Shown piece after piece: positions 24,357-33,398 of a stretch of 64,000 nucleotides of DNA. Under the pieces are notes generated by a model. That model was not told the DNA's origin and ran no database searches. It worked only from the letters and a program-made list of their open reading frames with translations. Position numbers and translations under genes: made by a program. The stretch's first letter is position 1. The number at the start of each line of letters is the position of its first letter. The stretch is from Gemmiger_A avium (GTDB taxonomy: Bacteria; Bacillota; Clostridia; Oscillospirales; Ruminococcaceae), in assembly GCA_019114585.1 (NCBI GenBank), contig DXFE01000037.1:20246-84245 (forward strand). Direction: 5' to 3'.

Positions 24357-25844
24357 TCAGGTTTCGGGCAGGCGGCCGTACTGCGCGGTTTCGGCGCGCA
24401 GGGTATCGGCCAGCTGATCGGTAAAGACGCCGGGGCGGCAGCGCCAGGTCCAGTTGTCCCCCATGGTGGAGGGGGTGTTGATCCGGGCCTCACTGCCCAG
24501 GCCCAGCAGGTCCTGCATCTGCATGATGGCCAGGTCGGCCACGCTGCCCCAGGCACTGCGCATCATGCCCCAATGGTAGCCCTCGGCCTCGTTCAGCCGC
24601 AGGTAGGCGGTGGCGCGGGCCACGTCCTCCCGGGGTGCGTGGGCCATCCAGCCCTGCACCGTGTCGTTGTCGTGGGTACCGGTATAGACCACGCAGTTGC
24701 GCGGATAGGTATGGGGCAGATAGCCGGAGCCGGTATCGCGGGAATCAAAGCCCAGTTCCAGCACCTTCATGCCGGGGAATCCCGTCTGTGCCAGGAGGGT
24801 GCGCACCGAGGGGGTCAGAAAGCCCAGATCCTCCGCAATGATATTCTGGCGGCCCAGCTGCCGCTCCACTTCCTTGAAAAAGTCGATGCCCGGGCCGGGA
24901 CGCCAGCGGCCCCCGCGGGCGTCCTGCGCCCCGTAGGGAATGGCATAGTAGGAATCAAAGCCGCGGAAATGGTCGATCCGCAGCACGTCGTAGATGCGAA
25001 GCTGGAACGCGATCCGCCGCATCCACCAGGCATAGCCGTCGGCTTTCATCCGGTCCCAGTCAAACAGCGGGTTGCCCCACAACTGCCCGCCCGCCGCGAA
25101 TCCGTCCGGCGGGCAGCCGGCCACCTCGATGGGCTGCAGGTTTTCGTCCAGCTGGAACTGGCCCGGATCAGCCCAGACGTCGGCGCTGTCCCCCGACACA
25201 TAGAAGGGCAGGTCACCGATGATCTGCACCCCCTGCCGGTTGGCGTAGGTTTTGAGTTTTTCCCACTGTTCAAAGAAGATGGCCTGCACACAGCGCCAGA
25301 AGCGCACTTCCGGTTCCAGCTGCGCCCGGGCATCGGCCAGGGCCTGGGGTTCCCGGCGGCGCAGAGGCAGCGGCCACTCGGTCCAGGGGGCGCCGCCGAA
25401 CCGGTCTTTCAGCGCCATGAACAGGGCGTAGTCTTCCAGCCAGGAAGCCTGTTCCCGGCAGAAATCCGCCAGCCGGGCCGGGCAGCGGCGCTCGTACCGC
25501 TTAGCGGCTATCCGCAGCACGGTGTACCGGTTGCGGTAGAGCAGGCCATAGTCCACCTTTTCCGGGTCGGAGCCCCAGTCCAGGGTCTGGTACTCCCCCG
25601 GTTCCAGCAGGCCGGACCGGGCCAGCGTATCCAGGTCGATCAGGTAGGGGTTTCCGGCAAAGGAAGAAAAGGATTGATAGGGCGAATTGCCATATCCGGT
25701 GGGGCAGATGGGCAGGATCTGCCAGTAAGACTGTCCGGAACGATGCAGAAAATCCACAAATCCGCGGGCGGTACGCCCCATGGTGCCCACGCCCCAGGGC
25801 GAGGGCAGCGAGGTGACAGGCAGCAGAATTCCGGCGCTTCTCAT
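24357..25844 (-). CDS. malQ: 4-alpha-glucanotransferase (amylomaltase)
   Basis: A 495-residue GH77 enzyme that transfers maltosyl units between maltodextrins in the cytosol. The N-terminus RSAGILLPVTSLPSPWGVGTMG is typical. Catalytic motifs are present: IDHFRGFDSYYAIP (nucleophile-region Asp), IAEDLG (acid/base Glu) and GTHDNDT (transition-state Asp). The start follows AAGGATG. It lies 7 bp after the LacI-family gene and is last in the maltodextrin operon. Confidence 0.96.
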   Translation of the reverse strand: MRSAGILLPVTSLPSPWGVGTMGRTARGFVDFLHRSGQSYWQILPICPTGYGNSPYQSFSSFAGNPYLIDLDTLARSGLLEPGEYQTLDWGSDPEKVDYGLLYRNRYTVLRIAAKRYERRCPARLADFCREQASWLEDYALFMALKDRFGGAPWTEWPLPLRRREPQALADARAQLEPEVRFWRCVQAIFFEQWEKLKTYANRQGVQIIGDLPFYVSGDSADVWADPGQFQLDENLQPIEVAGCPPDGFAAGGQLWGNPLFDWDRMKADGYAWWMRRIAFQLRIYDVLRIDHFRGFDSYYAIPYGAQDARGGRWRPGPGIDFFKEVERQLGRQNIIAEDLGFLTPSVRTLLAQTGFPGMKVLELGFDSRDTGSGYLPHTYPRNCVVYTGTHDNDTVQGWMAHAPREDVARATAYLRLNEAEGYHWGMMRSAWGSVADLAIMQMQDLLGLGSEARINTPSTMGDNWTWRCRPGVFTDQLADTLRAETAQYGRLPET

Positions 25845-25851
25845 ACAGGAT

Positions 25852-26883
25852 TCATCCTTTCTGTGGCAAATGTGGACTATTCAGCGCCAGCACGCTCTCC
25901 TGTTCCAGCAGCTGGAACGGGATGATCTCGTGCACCGGCGCGATGTCATAATGCAGGCTTTTCAGCAGCGTGCTCACCCCCCGCGCGGCAAGCTGTTCGG
26001 TATTCTGGCGCACGGTGGTCAGCCGGGGAACGCTGTACCGGGCCCACAGGATACCATCGTAGCCGATCAGGGAAACGTCCTCCGGCACCCACAGGCCCAG
26101 ATCCCGCACCGCGCGCATTGCACCGGAGGCGATCACGTCGCCCATGCAGAAGATCGCGGTCAGATCCGGTTGGCGCTGCAGCAGCCGTTTGGCCGCCGCG
26201 TAGCCGTCCGGCAGCGAGAACCGGCAGGGCTCATACTGCGTTTCCAGCGGCAGGGTCAGGCCGTGGCGCTGCATCGCTTCGCAGGCGCCGTGTATACGGC
26301 GGTAGCTGATCTGTTCGCTGGACAGATTGCCGCCCAGCAGGCCGATGCGGGTATGCCCGCGGGAAACCAGATAGTCCACCACGCAGGCGGCCGCAGCCGA
26401 ATCGTCGGTGGTAAAGCTGGAAAGATTGGCAAATCCCAGCTGGGCGGCGTTGTTGGTAAGCAGCACGCTGGGCACGGTGATCTGGTCAAACCGGCTGCGG
26501 AACAGTTCCAGGTCGCCGCCCAGGAAGATCAGCCCTTTGGGGCGGCGCAGGCGGCACAGCTGGATCGCGTAGGTTACCTCGTCCGCGTCCTCGTCCAGGT
26601 AGGCCACAAACACCTCTTCGCCGCTGTCCAGCAGCAGGGACTGCACCCGCTCCAGCAGATCGGCAAACAGCATGTTCTGGGTACCTTTGACCAGCACGGT
26701 CACCGAGGAAAGGGTCTGGGATTTGAGATGCCGCGCGTTGGAGTTTGGCTCAAAGCCATACTGACGCACCACGGCCATAACACGCTCCCGGGCCGCGTCG
26801 CTTACGTCGGGGTGATGGTTCAGCACCCGCGACACGGTGCCCACGCCGTATCCGGACAGGCGGGCGATGTCTTTGATGGTCAT
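25852..26883 (-). CDS. LacI-family regulator of the maltodextrin operon
   Basis: 343 residues. An N-terminal LacI HTH (MTIKDIARLSGYGVGTVSRVLNHH) is followed by the hinge helix and a periplasmic-binding-protein-like sensor domain. The start at 26883 follows AAGGAG. It sits between the permease and malQ genes on the same strand. Two tandem gaaacgtttc operators lie just downstream of the promoter before the binding-protein gene; this regulator (or CcpA) is the obvious candidate to bind them. The inducer is probably a maltodextrin, from context only. Confidence 0.93.
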   Translation of the reverse strand: MTIKDIARLSGYGVGTVSRVLNHHPDVSDAARERVMAVVRQYGFEPNSNARHLKSQTLSSVTVLVKGTQNMLFADLLERVQSLLLDSGEEVFVAYLDEDADEVTYAIQLCRLRRPKGLIFLGGDLELFRSRFDQITVPSVLLTNNAAQLGFANLSSFTTDDSAAAACVVDYLVSRGHTRIGLLGGNLSSEQISYRRIHGACEAMQRHGLTLPLETQYEPCRFSLPDGYAAAKRLLQRQPDLTAIFCMGDVIASGAMRAVRDLGLWVPEDVSLIGYDGILWARYSVPRLTTVRQNTEQLAARGVSTLLKSLHYDIAPVHEIIPFQLLEQESVLALNSPHLPQKG

Positions 26884-26920
26884 TGGCGGCACGCTCCTTG
26901 CATGGATTTTTGGTTCTATT

Positions 26921-27760
26921 TTACCCCTTAACCGCGCCGGCGGCAACACCCTTGATGATGTGCTTCTGGCAGGCCAGGTAGAAAATGACCACCGGGATGA
27001 TCGCCATGATCAGCGCGGCCATGATAGCGCCCATGTCGACCCGCCCGTAGGAGCCTTTCATATACTGAATGATGATGGAGATGGTTTTGTACTTCTTGAT
27101 GTCCAGGGTCAGATAGGGCAGCAGGAAGTCGTTCCAGATCCACATGGTTTCCAGGATGCCCACCGAGATGTAGGTGGGCTGCATGATGGGCAGCACCACC
27201 GAGAAGAACATCCGCAGCGGCGAGCAGCCGTCGATCAGGGCGGCTTCTTCAATTTCAATGGGAATGGATTTGACGAAGCCGCAGAACATGAACACCGCCA
27301 GGCCGGCGCCGAAGCCCAGGTAAATGATGATCAGGCCCCAGGGAGTACCCAGGCCCAACCGGTCGGTGACCAGCGACAGGGTGAACATGACCATCTGGAA
27401 AGGTACCACCATGGAGAATACGCACAGCAGGTAGATCAGGCGGGTGGCCGCGTTGTTCACCCGGGTGATGAACCAGGCACACATGGAGGTACAGAGCAGG
27501 ATGGCCAGCACGCTGCCCACCGTGATGAACACCGTCCAGCCCACCGCATCCAGGAAACCGTACTGGTCAATGGCGGCGGTGTAGTTTTCCAGCCCGTTGA
27601 AGGTGCTCTCATTGGGCAGGGTAAAAGGCTGCAGGTTGATGAAGGATTTCTTCTTGAAGGAGTTGAAAAGCACGATAAAGATCGGCAGGATGTACACAAC
27701 GCTGACAACGCTGAAAAACGCGGTGCCCAGCCATCCGGCGACGGATTTGCGTCGATTCAT
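26921..27760 (-). CDS. Maltodextrin-type ABC permease, MalG family
   Basis: 279 residues, six hydrophobic segments. It has VPFQMVMFTLSLVTDRLGL and the EAA loop EEAALIDGCSPLRMFFSVVLPIMQP. It starts at ATG 27760 with GGAGG and overlaps the MalF-type gene by 4 bp (ATGA). It forms the translocation channel with the upstream permease. No ATPase gene occurs in the operon, so a shared MsmX-type ATPase elsewhere is expected. Confidence 0.93.
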   Translation of the reverse strand: MNRRKSVAGWLGTAFFSVVSVVYILPIFIVLFNSFKKKSFINLQPFTLPNESTFNGLENYTAAIDQYGFLDAVGWTVFITVGSVLAILLCTSMCAWFITRVNNAATRLIYLLCVFSMVVPFQMVMFTLSLVTDRLGLGTPWGLIIIYLGFGAGLAVFMFCGFVKSIPIEIEEAALIDGCSPLRMFFSVVLPIMQPTYISVGILETMWIWNDFLLPYLTLDIKKYKTISIIIQYMKGSYGRVDMGAIMAALIMAIIPVVIFYLACQKHIIKGVAAGAVKG

Positions 27761-28599
27761 TGCTGTACCTCCTTCGAACGGGTCAGACGAAGCTGCAAAA
27801 GGCCCAAAACCACGACCAGGATGAAGAACAGGACCGCCTTTGCCTGGCCGACGCCCTCCCAGCCGGTACGGCCATAGAAGGTGTTATAGATGTTCAGCGC
27901 CAGCAGTTCCGACATCTTGGCGGGTTCGCCGGCGGTCAGGGACAGGTTCTGGTCAAACAGCTTGAAGCCGTTGACCATGGACAGGAAGGTGCAGATGGTG
28001 ATGGAGGGCATCATCATGGGGATGGTGACCTTGAACAGCCGCTGGCGGGCGTTGGCGCCGTCGATGGCGGCAGCCTCCATCACGTCGCCGGGGATGGACT
28101 GCAGGCCGGCGATATAAATGATCATCATATAGCCGATCTGCTGCCAGGCCACCAGAATGACCAGGCCCCAGAAGCCGTACCACTCGTTCAGGTTCAGGGT
28201 AGTGGAGAAGGGTGCCAGGATGCCGTTGAAGATCAGCTGCCAGATATAGCCCAGCACAATACCACCGATCAGGTTGGGCATGAAGAACACGGTGCGGAAG
28301 ATGTTGGTGCCCCGCAGGTTCTGGGTCAGGGCCAGCGCGATCAGGAACGCCAGCACGTTGATGACCACCAGAGAGACGATGGCGAACGCGGCGGTATACC
28401 AGAACGCGTGGCGGAACACGGTATCCTGCAGCGCCTTGACGTAGTTGGACAGGCCCACAAAGGTGGCGTCGGTAACGGTGGTGAATTCACAGAACGACAG
28501 GCCGATGCCCATGATGAACGGCACGATAAATCCGATCAGGAACGCCAGCATGGTGGGCAGCACAAAGATGGGGAAATAGCGCTTGATGGCTTTTTCCAC
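27757..28599 (-). CDS. Maltodextrin-type ABC permease, MalF family
   Basis: 280 residues from a GTG (28599) with AAAAAGGAGG 9 nt upstream; the longer frame to 28632 would place this ribosome site inside the coding region. Six hydrophobic segments, with the EAA loop EAAAIDGANARQRLFKVTIPMMMPS. It lies between the binding-protein gene and the MalG-type gene. Confidence 0.92.
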   Translation of the reverse strand: MEKAIKRYFPIFVLPTMLAFLIGFIVPFIMGIGLSFCEFTTVTDATFVGLSNYVKALQDTVFRHAFWYTAAFAIVSLVVINVLAFLIALALTQNLRGTNIFRTVFFMPNLIGGIVLGYIWQLIFNGILAPFSTTLNLNEWYGFWGLVILVAWQQIGYMMIIYIAGLQSIPGDVMEAAAIDGANARQRLFKVTIPMMMPSITICTFLSMVNGFKLFDQNLSLTAGEPAKMSELLALNIYNTFYGRTGWEGVGQAKAVLFFILVVVLGLLQLRLTRSKEVQQ

Positions 28600-28638
28600 G
28601 AGAAGCAGCCTCCTTTTTTCTCTTGCAAACAAAGCGGA

Positions 28639-28670
28639 ACGGCGGGCGGGTAAGAGCGCCCGCCCGCCGT
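28639..28670 (-). other. Intercistronic hairpin after the binding-protein gene
   Basis: The perfect 12-bp arms acggcgggcggg (28639-28650) and cccgcccgccgt (28659-28670) lie between the binding-protein and MalF genes. On the minus strand there is no U-run after it. Such hairpins commonly stabilise the upstream mRNA so that the binding protein is made in excess over the permeases. Confidence 0.65.
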
Positions 28671-28698
28671 CTCACAGGGTATCTGCCGGTTGTGGGGA

Positions 28699-30030
28699 TC
28701 AGCCGTTGACAGCGGCGGCCTCGTTGGCCCAGCCGTCCACGAACGCGGTTACGACCGCATCCCAGTTGGCATCGGTCTGGTCAGCCGCGTAGCTGGTCAG
28801 GGCGGAGCCAACGCCGTTCTTCCACTCTTCAGAGGGGATGTAGTTGAAGTCCCAGGCCACCGAGTACTTGCCGGAAGCCACGGCCTCGTTCATCTTGTTG
28901 TTCAGAACGTTGGGGGTCTCCTTGGCGTTCTTGAAGGGGCAGATGAAGCCCATATCCTGCGCCATGGCAGTGGTGCCTTCCTCGGAGGTCACGCACCAGT
29001 ACATGAAGTCCAGAGTAGCCTTGATGTCTTCTTCAGAAGCCTTGGCGTTGACGCACCAGTAGTTCTCGGTGCCGATGCACAGGCCCTGATTTTCCTCACC
29101 GTCCACACCGATGTAGATGGGCAGGATATCCATGTTCTCGTCGCCCAGGTCGGCGATGTTGGTGTACTCCCAGGTGCCGTTCTGATAGAACACGGCAGCG
29201 CCGGTCAGGAATTCGGCGGTAGCGTCGTCAGCGGTCTTGGCAGACAGCAGGGACGGCTCGCAGGTGGCGTTGTTGATGTACAGGTCCCAGATCTGACGGT
29301 AGTTGTCCAGATAGGCGCCCTTGATCTCGGCCGGGGTACCTTCGTAGCCCTCATCCTCGAACTCATAGTACAGAGGCATGTTGGCCAGGTGGGTCTTGAA
29401 GCGCCAGTCGGAAGAGCCATCCATACCGGCGGAGGTGAAAGCGGAGAAGCCCAGCTCGTCCTTGCGGGCGGTGATGTCCTCGGCCACCTTCTTCAGAGAC
29501 TCAAAGTCGGTGATGTCGGCGGTGGTGTAGCCGGCTTCTTCCAGCAGGGCGGTGTTGACGATGATGCCGTAGCCCTCGTACACATAGGCCACACCGGCCA
29601 GCTTGTCGCCGTCCATCAGCTTGAAGTCGTCGCTGGTCAGCTCATTGGCAAAGTCGGTGCCGGTCAGGTCGTAGCAGTAATCGCTCCAGCTGGCCAGACC
29701 CACAGGGCCGTTGACCTGGAACAGGGTGGGGGCGTCGGTCTTGGCCATCTCAGATTTCAGCATGGTCTCGTAGTTGCCGCTGGCCGCGGTGACCACGGTG
29801 ACCGGCACGCCGGTCTGTTCGGTGTAGGTTTCGGCCAGGGCCTGCCACTGGGCATCCGCCTCCGGCTTGAAGTTCAGGTAATAGACCGAGCCGCCCGAAG
29901 CAGCCTCGCCGCCGGTGGAAGAACCGCCGGTGGAACCAGCCTGCGAAGAAGAACCCGCGCTGCCGCAGCCGGCCAGCAGCGAGACGGACATGGCAGCCGC
30001 CAGGCCCAGAGCAAGAAGTTTGCGTTTCAT
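28699..30030 (-). CDS. Extracellular sugar-binding lipoprotein (maltodextrin type)
   Basis: 443 residues. A lipoprotein signal ends in LLAGC (Cys at about 22), followed by a Ser/Gly-rich linker to about residue 45. The body is a family-1 solute-binding protein (LNFKPEADAQWQALAETYTEQTG, GYGIIVNTALLEEAGY, AVFYQNGTWEYTNIAD). First gene of the operon binding protein-MalF-MalG-LacI-MalQ. The start has GGAGGGA. The maltodextrin specificity is inferred from malQ linkage. Confidence 0.92.
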   Translation of the reverse strand: MKRKLLALGLAAAMSVSLLAGCGSAGSSSQAGSTGGSSTGGEAASGGSVYYLNFKPEADAQWQALAETYTEQTGVPVTVVTAASGNYETMLKSEMAKTDAPTLFQVNGPVGLASWSDYCYDLTGTDFANELTSDDFKLMDGDKLAGVAYVYEGYGIIVNTALLEEAGYTTADITDFESLKKVAEDITARKDELGFSAFTSAGMDGSSDWRFKTHLANMPLYYEFEDEGYEGTPAEIKGAYLDNYRQIWDLYINNATCEPSLLSAKTADDATAEFLTGAAVFYQNGTWEYTNIADLGDENMDILPIYIGVDGEENQGLCIGTENYWCVNAKASEEDIKATLDFMYWCVTSEEGTTAMAQDMGFICPFKNAKETPNVLNNKMNEAVASGKYSVAWDFNYIPSEEWKNGVGSALTSYAADQTDANWDAVVTAFVDGWANEAAAVNG

Positions 30031-30069
30031 CTGTATTTCCCTCCTGATTGTGTGTGTTTCCGATTGTTC

Positions 30070-30093
30070 GGAAACGTTTCTGGAAACGTTTCC
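30070..30093 (-). promoter_or_regulatory. Tandem LacI/CcpA-type operators
   Basis: Two copies of ggaaacgtttc (30070-30080 and 30082-30092; the second is part of a perfect 12-bp palindrome) are 12 bp apart. They lie just downstream of the predicted transcription start of the sugar operon, a position suited to repression by roadblock. Confidence 0.82.
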
Positions 30094-30106
30094 GTTTGAC
30101 AATGCC

Positions 30107-30135
30107 AGTGTAATCCTTTTTGCGCCAACAGTCAA
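30107..30135 (-). promoter_or_regulatory. Promoter of the maltodextrin operon
   Basis: On the minus strand, TTGACT (30130-30135) and TACACT (30107-30112) are separated by 17 bp. The two operators follow directly. Confidence 0.72.
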
Positions 30136-30267
30136 GGAGAAAAACGGTTTTGTCAATAAATTTGTTCAATGTGTTGATGTTTTTTTGTTTTCTTTGTTCA
30201 ACAAGCTCATCGCTTTCCGGATTTTTTCGGCTGAATCCGGAATCTGCCGCAGACTGCGCGGCGGCGC

Positions 30268-30310
30268 AAAAAAGGCCCGCGGAACCTTTTGTGGGTTCTG
30301 CGGGCCTTTT
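30268..30310 (-). terminator. Terminator of the DUF4364 gene
   Basis: The arms aaaaggcccgc and gcgggcctttt, with an inner ggaacc/gggttc pairing, form a long hairpin. It is followed on the minus strand by six T, 10 bp after the stop codon at 30321. Confidence 0.8.
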
Positions 30311-30320
30311 GCGGTATAGT

Positions 30321-30884
30321 TCAGTTCTTGCCCTCCCGGGTAAGGGCGTCCATCAGCAAGGCGAAAATCTCGCTGCCCTGCTCGATAAAGCGGTGCTTGA
30401 CCGCTTCAGCGGTGAGGGGGTCGGGCATTTCCAGCTGCAGCCGGAACACCTCGCTGCCCAGATCCTCGATGCGGCAGTCCACCAGATACCGGCCGTTTTC
30501 GGCGGTGACGGTGGCCTTGTGCTGGGCCGCCTTGCGCAGCCAGGTCTGGGCCCGGATCACCGCCCGGGCCGCGCTTTCCCGCACACTGCGGGGCAGATCG
30601 TAGGCCAGGGTGTCCGCCACGGTGGAACCTTTGTCGGTCACCCGGTAGCGGCCGTCCTCCAGCCGGATCATCCCCTGCTGTTCCAGGTCGCCCAGGCCGC
30701 CGGCCAGTTCAAAATAATTTACCAGTTCCTCGCTGAGAAGGGCGTTTTCCAGTTCCTGCCGGGTCAGGGGCGCGGCGGTCTTGGCGGCGGTTTTGATCAG
30801 GTAGCACAGCAGGATCCGCACCTCCATCGTGCTGGTCAGCCCGCCGGGTTTGACCCCGCCGGTAAACGCGTCGTTATGGCCCAT
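30321..30884 (-). CDS. DUF4364 family protein
   Basis: 187 residues. The N-terminal ~80 look like a winged helix (EVRILLCYLIKTAAKTAAPLTRQELENALL, then MIRLEDGRYRVTDKG). The rest is a mixed alpha/beta region (GRYLVDCRIEDLGSEVFRLQLEMP). It matches the DUF4364 family of clostridia from memory, proteins of unknown function that are probably DNA-binding. I chose the ATG at 30884; a GTG at 30893 preceded by AAAGGA is the alternative. Monocistronic. Confidence 0.78.
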   Translation of the reverse strand: MGHNDAFTGGVKPGGLTSTMEVRILLCYLIKTAAKTAAPLTRQELENALLSEELVNYFELAGGLGDLEQQGMIRLEDGRYRVTDKGSTVADTLAYDLPRSVRESAARAVIRAQTWLRKAAQHKATVTAENGRYLVDCRIEDLGSEVFRLQLEMPDPLTAEAVKHRFIEQGSEIFALLMDALTREGKN

Positions 30885-30950
30885 CCTGTTCACGTCCTTT
30901 CTCCTGGGGCATAAGCATTCTGCTTTTTATTATACCAAAATTTACGCAAC

Positions 30951-31880
30951 TTACAAGGCCGCGGCCGGCTGGCAGAAAACCGTCTCCACCTGTTTGCGGC
31001 TGCCGGGGGTGGAGTACACCCAGCGCCGGATGATTCCCTCCCGCACAAAATACCGGGGTTCAAACCGGATATCGCTGCGCAGGTTCCGGTTGACCACCAC
31101 CAGCTTGATCTTCATTTTATCCGGCAGGATACTTTTAATGTACACGCTTACCGCCTGGCCCGGCTGCAGCCCTTCGCAGTGTTCCGCCAGGCCCGCCAGA
31201 TTGGGGGCGATCTCGATGAACACGCCGTAGTCCTCCACGCTGCGCACGATGCCCACCACCGTTTCGCCCGGGTGGAAGCAATCCGCGTTTTCCTGCCAGG
31301 TGCCCATGAGTTCCCGCAAAGTCAGTACCAGACGGCCCTGCTCATCCCGATTCTTCACCGCGCACAGCAGCTGCTGGCCCACCCGCACCCGGTCCGCCGG
31401 GCTGCCGATCCGGGACACCGACAAGCAATCGATGGGCAGCAGCGCGCTGATCCCGCAGCCCACGTCACAGAACGCCCCAAAGGGTTCCAGGTGGGTCACG
31501 GTGCAGGGGATCACCTGGCCGGGCTCCAGCCGGTCCAGGTATTCTTCCCGGCAGCGCCGCTGGGCACGGGCGCGGCTCAGCGCCAGATAGGGGCGGTCCT
31601 GCCCGTCCCGGCGCAGGCCCTCCACCACAAAACAGGTGGGCCGCCCCACCCGTACCAGCACCGCCACGTCCCGCACCAGGCCCTCGGCGGCGCCGTCGGC
31701 ACATTCTTCAAAGGGCATCAGCCCCGGCATACCCGCCAGTTCAAACCGCAGCCGCCGCTCGTTGTCAAAGGCAAGGGCGGTGCTCTGCAGCAGCTGCCCG
31801 GTGGCGGCCGCTGCCTCCAGCGCGTACAGGCTCATGGCATCGGCGGGGCGGCAAAGCCCCTCGGCCGGAAATTCCGTCAT
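30951..31880 (-). CDS. S1 RNA-binding domain protein (small S1-like)
   Basis: 309 residues. Two S1/OB-fold domains are visible: about 133-205 (GQVIPCTVTHLEPFGAFCDVG, then LPIDCLS) and about 213-275 (GETVVGIVRSVEDYGVFIEI). The N-terminal ~120 residues are not recognised. It resembles the shortened, RpsA-like S1 proteins of clostridia that bind mRNA or ribosomes. The start ATG at 31880 follows AAGGAGG by 10 nt; an in-frame TTG one codon upstream is possible. It is divergent from DUF951-prfA. Confidence 0.85.
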   Translation of the reverse strand: MTEFPAEGLCRPADAMSLYALEAAAATGQLLQSTALAFDNERRLRFELAGMPGLMPFEECADGAAEGLVRDVAVLVRVGRPTCFVVEGLRRDGQDRPYLALSRARAQRRCREEYLDRLEPGQVIPCTVTHLEPFGAFCDVGCGISALLPIDCLSVSRIGSPADRVRVGQQLLCAVKNRDEQGRLVLTLRELMGTWQENADCFHPGETVVGIVRSVEDYGVFIEIAPNLAGLAEHCEGLQPGQAVSVYIKSILPDKMKIKLVVVNRNLRSDIRFEPRYFVREGIIRRWVYSTPGSRKQVETVFCQPAAAL

Positions 31881-31995
31881 CAATTCTGTTCCTCCTTTTT
31901 TTCGGGTCCCGTCCCGGGGCCCGCCGCTGTTGTGCGCACCAGGGCGCTGGTACACTGTATGCGGCGGAATGCCGGGATATTTATCCGGTACTGTC

Positions 31996-32024
31996 TTTGC
32001 TTTTTTTCGCGTATAGGGTATAAT
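31996..32024 (+). promoter_or_regulatory. Promoter of the DUF951-prfA operon
   Basis: TTTGCT (31996-32001), a 17-bp spacer and a perfect TATAAT (32019-32024) lie 37 bp before the DUF951 start. Confidence 0.6.
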
Positions 32025-32060
32025 AAGATGGATTGCAGCAAATTGCCGGGAGGTATAGAT

Positions 32061-32249
32061 ATGGATATCCAGGTAGGCGATACCATCCAGACCAAAAAGC
32101 CGCATCCCTGCGGGGCCAATACCTTTGCGGTGCTGCGGGTGGGAATGGACTTCCGCATCCGGTGCACCGGCTGCGGGCGGGAGATCATGCTGCCCCGCGC
32201 CCGCATCGAAAAGAATATCCGGGCGGTACGCCGTCCCGGGCAGGTGTAG
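32061..32249 (+). CDS. DUF951 family small protein
   Basis: 62 residues with GGGAGG before the ATG. The sequence MDIQVGDTIQTKKPHPCG, then a CTGCGRE knuckle and PRARIEKNIRAV, matches the DUF951 (YyzM-like) family. These are short conserved Firmicute proteins of unknown function, often near housekeeping genes. A single-stranded nucleic-acid or ribosome-associated role is only a guess. It is followed 48 bp later by prfA. Confidence 0.85.
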   Translation: MDIQVGDTIQTKKPHPCGANTFAVLRVGMDFRIRCTGCGREIMLPRARIEKNIRAVRRPGQV

Positions 32250-32297
32250 CGGCGCGGGAATGTCCGCCCCCCTACCCCTGACCGAAAAGGAGGTTCT

Positions 32298-33374
32298 ATG
32301 CAGGAACAGCTGCAGGCGGCGCTGCGCCGTCTGGAAGAACTGACCCACCAGCTGCAGGATCCCGCTGTGCTGGCCGATGCCGCCCGGTATCCGGCCCTGA
32401 TGCGGGAGTACAAGCAGCTTGAACCCCTGGCGGAAGCCAACCGCCGGCTGGAAACCGCCCGGCGGGATCTGGCCCAGGCGGAAGAGCTGCTGCAGGACGA
32501 CGACCTGGACGCCGCGTTCAAAGCCATGGTACAACAGGAGCGCAGCGAAAACAGGCAAAAATTGGAAGATGCCCAGGCCCAGCTGCAGCGTCTGCTGCTG
32601 CCCCGGGACGAAAACGATGACCGCAGCGTGATTCTGGAGATCCGCAGCGGTGCGGGCGGCGAGGAAGCCGCCCTGTTTGCCCACAGCCTGCACCGGATGT
32701 ACAGCATGTACGCCCAGAAACAGGGCTGGCGCTGCGAGGTGCTGAGCCTGAACGCCACCGAACTGGGCGGCGTGAAGGAGATCTGCGTGGAGGTGGAGGG
32801 CGACGGGGTGTACAGCCGCCTGAAATACGAGAGCGGCGTGCACCGGGTGCAGCGGGTGCCGGAAACCGAAACCCAAGGGCGGATCCATACCTCCACCGTG
32901 ACGGTGGCGGTGATGCCCCGGGCCGAGGAAGTGGACCTGGTGCTGGACCCGGCCGACCTGAAGATCGACGCGTTCCGGGCCTCCGGCGCGGGCGGCCAGC
33001 ACATCAACAAGACCTCCAGCGCCATCCGGGTGACCCACCTGCCCACCGGCATGGTGGTGGAATGCCAGGACGAGCGAAGCCAGTACAAAAACAAGGACAA
33101 GGCGCTGCAGGTGCTGCGCAGCCGTCTGCTGGAAGCCAAGCGGCAGGAGCAGAAGGACGCCCAGGACGCCGACCGGCGCAGCCAGGTGGGTACCGGCGAC
33201 CGGAGCGAGCGCATCCGCACCTACAACTTTCCCCAGGGACGGGTCACCGATCACCGCATCGGGCTGACCCTGTACAAGCTGGACGCCGTGCTGGACGGCG
33301 CCCTGGACGAGATCATCGACGCGCTGCGCACCGCCGACGAGGCGGAAAAGCTGCGCCGCAGCGCCGAAAGCTGA
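32298..33374 (+). CDS. prfA: Peptide chain release factor 1
   Basis: 358 residues, the normal length. It has the GGQ motif at 232-234 (SGAGGQHINKTSSA) that triggers peptidyl-tRNA hydrolysis, and the RF1 tripeptide anticodon PET at 188-190 (PxT), which reads UAA and UAG. The start follows AAAGGAGG. Its presence matters for the amber codon at 16100: UAG is expected to terminate in this organism. Confidence 0.97.
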   Translation: MQEQLQAALRRLEELTHQLQDPAVLADAARYPALMREYKQLEPLAEANRRLETARRDLAQAEELLQDDDLDAAFKAMVQQERSENRQKLEDAQAQLQRLLLPRDENDDRSVILEIRSGAGGEEAALFAHSLHRMYSMYAQKQGWRCEVLSLNATELGGVKEICVEVEGDGVYSRLKYESGVHRVQRVPETETQGRIHTSTVTVAVMPRAEEVDLVLDPADLKIDAFRASGAGGQHINKTSSAIRVTHLPTGMVVECQDERSQYKNKDKALQVLRSRLLEAKRQEQKDAQDADRRSQVGTGDRSERIRTYNFPQGRVTDHRIGLTLYKLDAVLDGALDEIIDALRTADEAEKLRRSAES

Positions 33375-33398
33375 CACAAGAAAAAAGAGGGATACAAC

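Noticed and set aside
31179..32060. Extended N-terminal frame upstream of DUF951
   Set aside because: The part before 32061 is antisense to the S1-domain gene. Only the last 62 codons have a ribosome site and family match.
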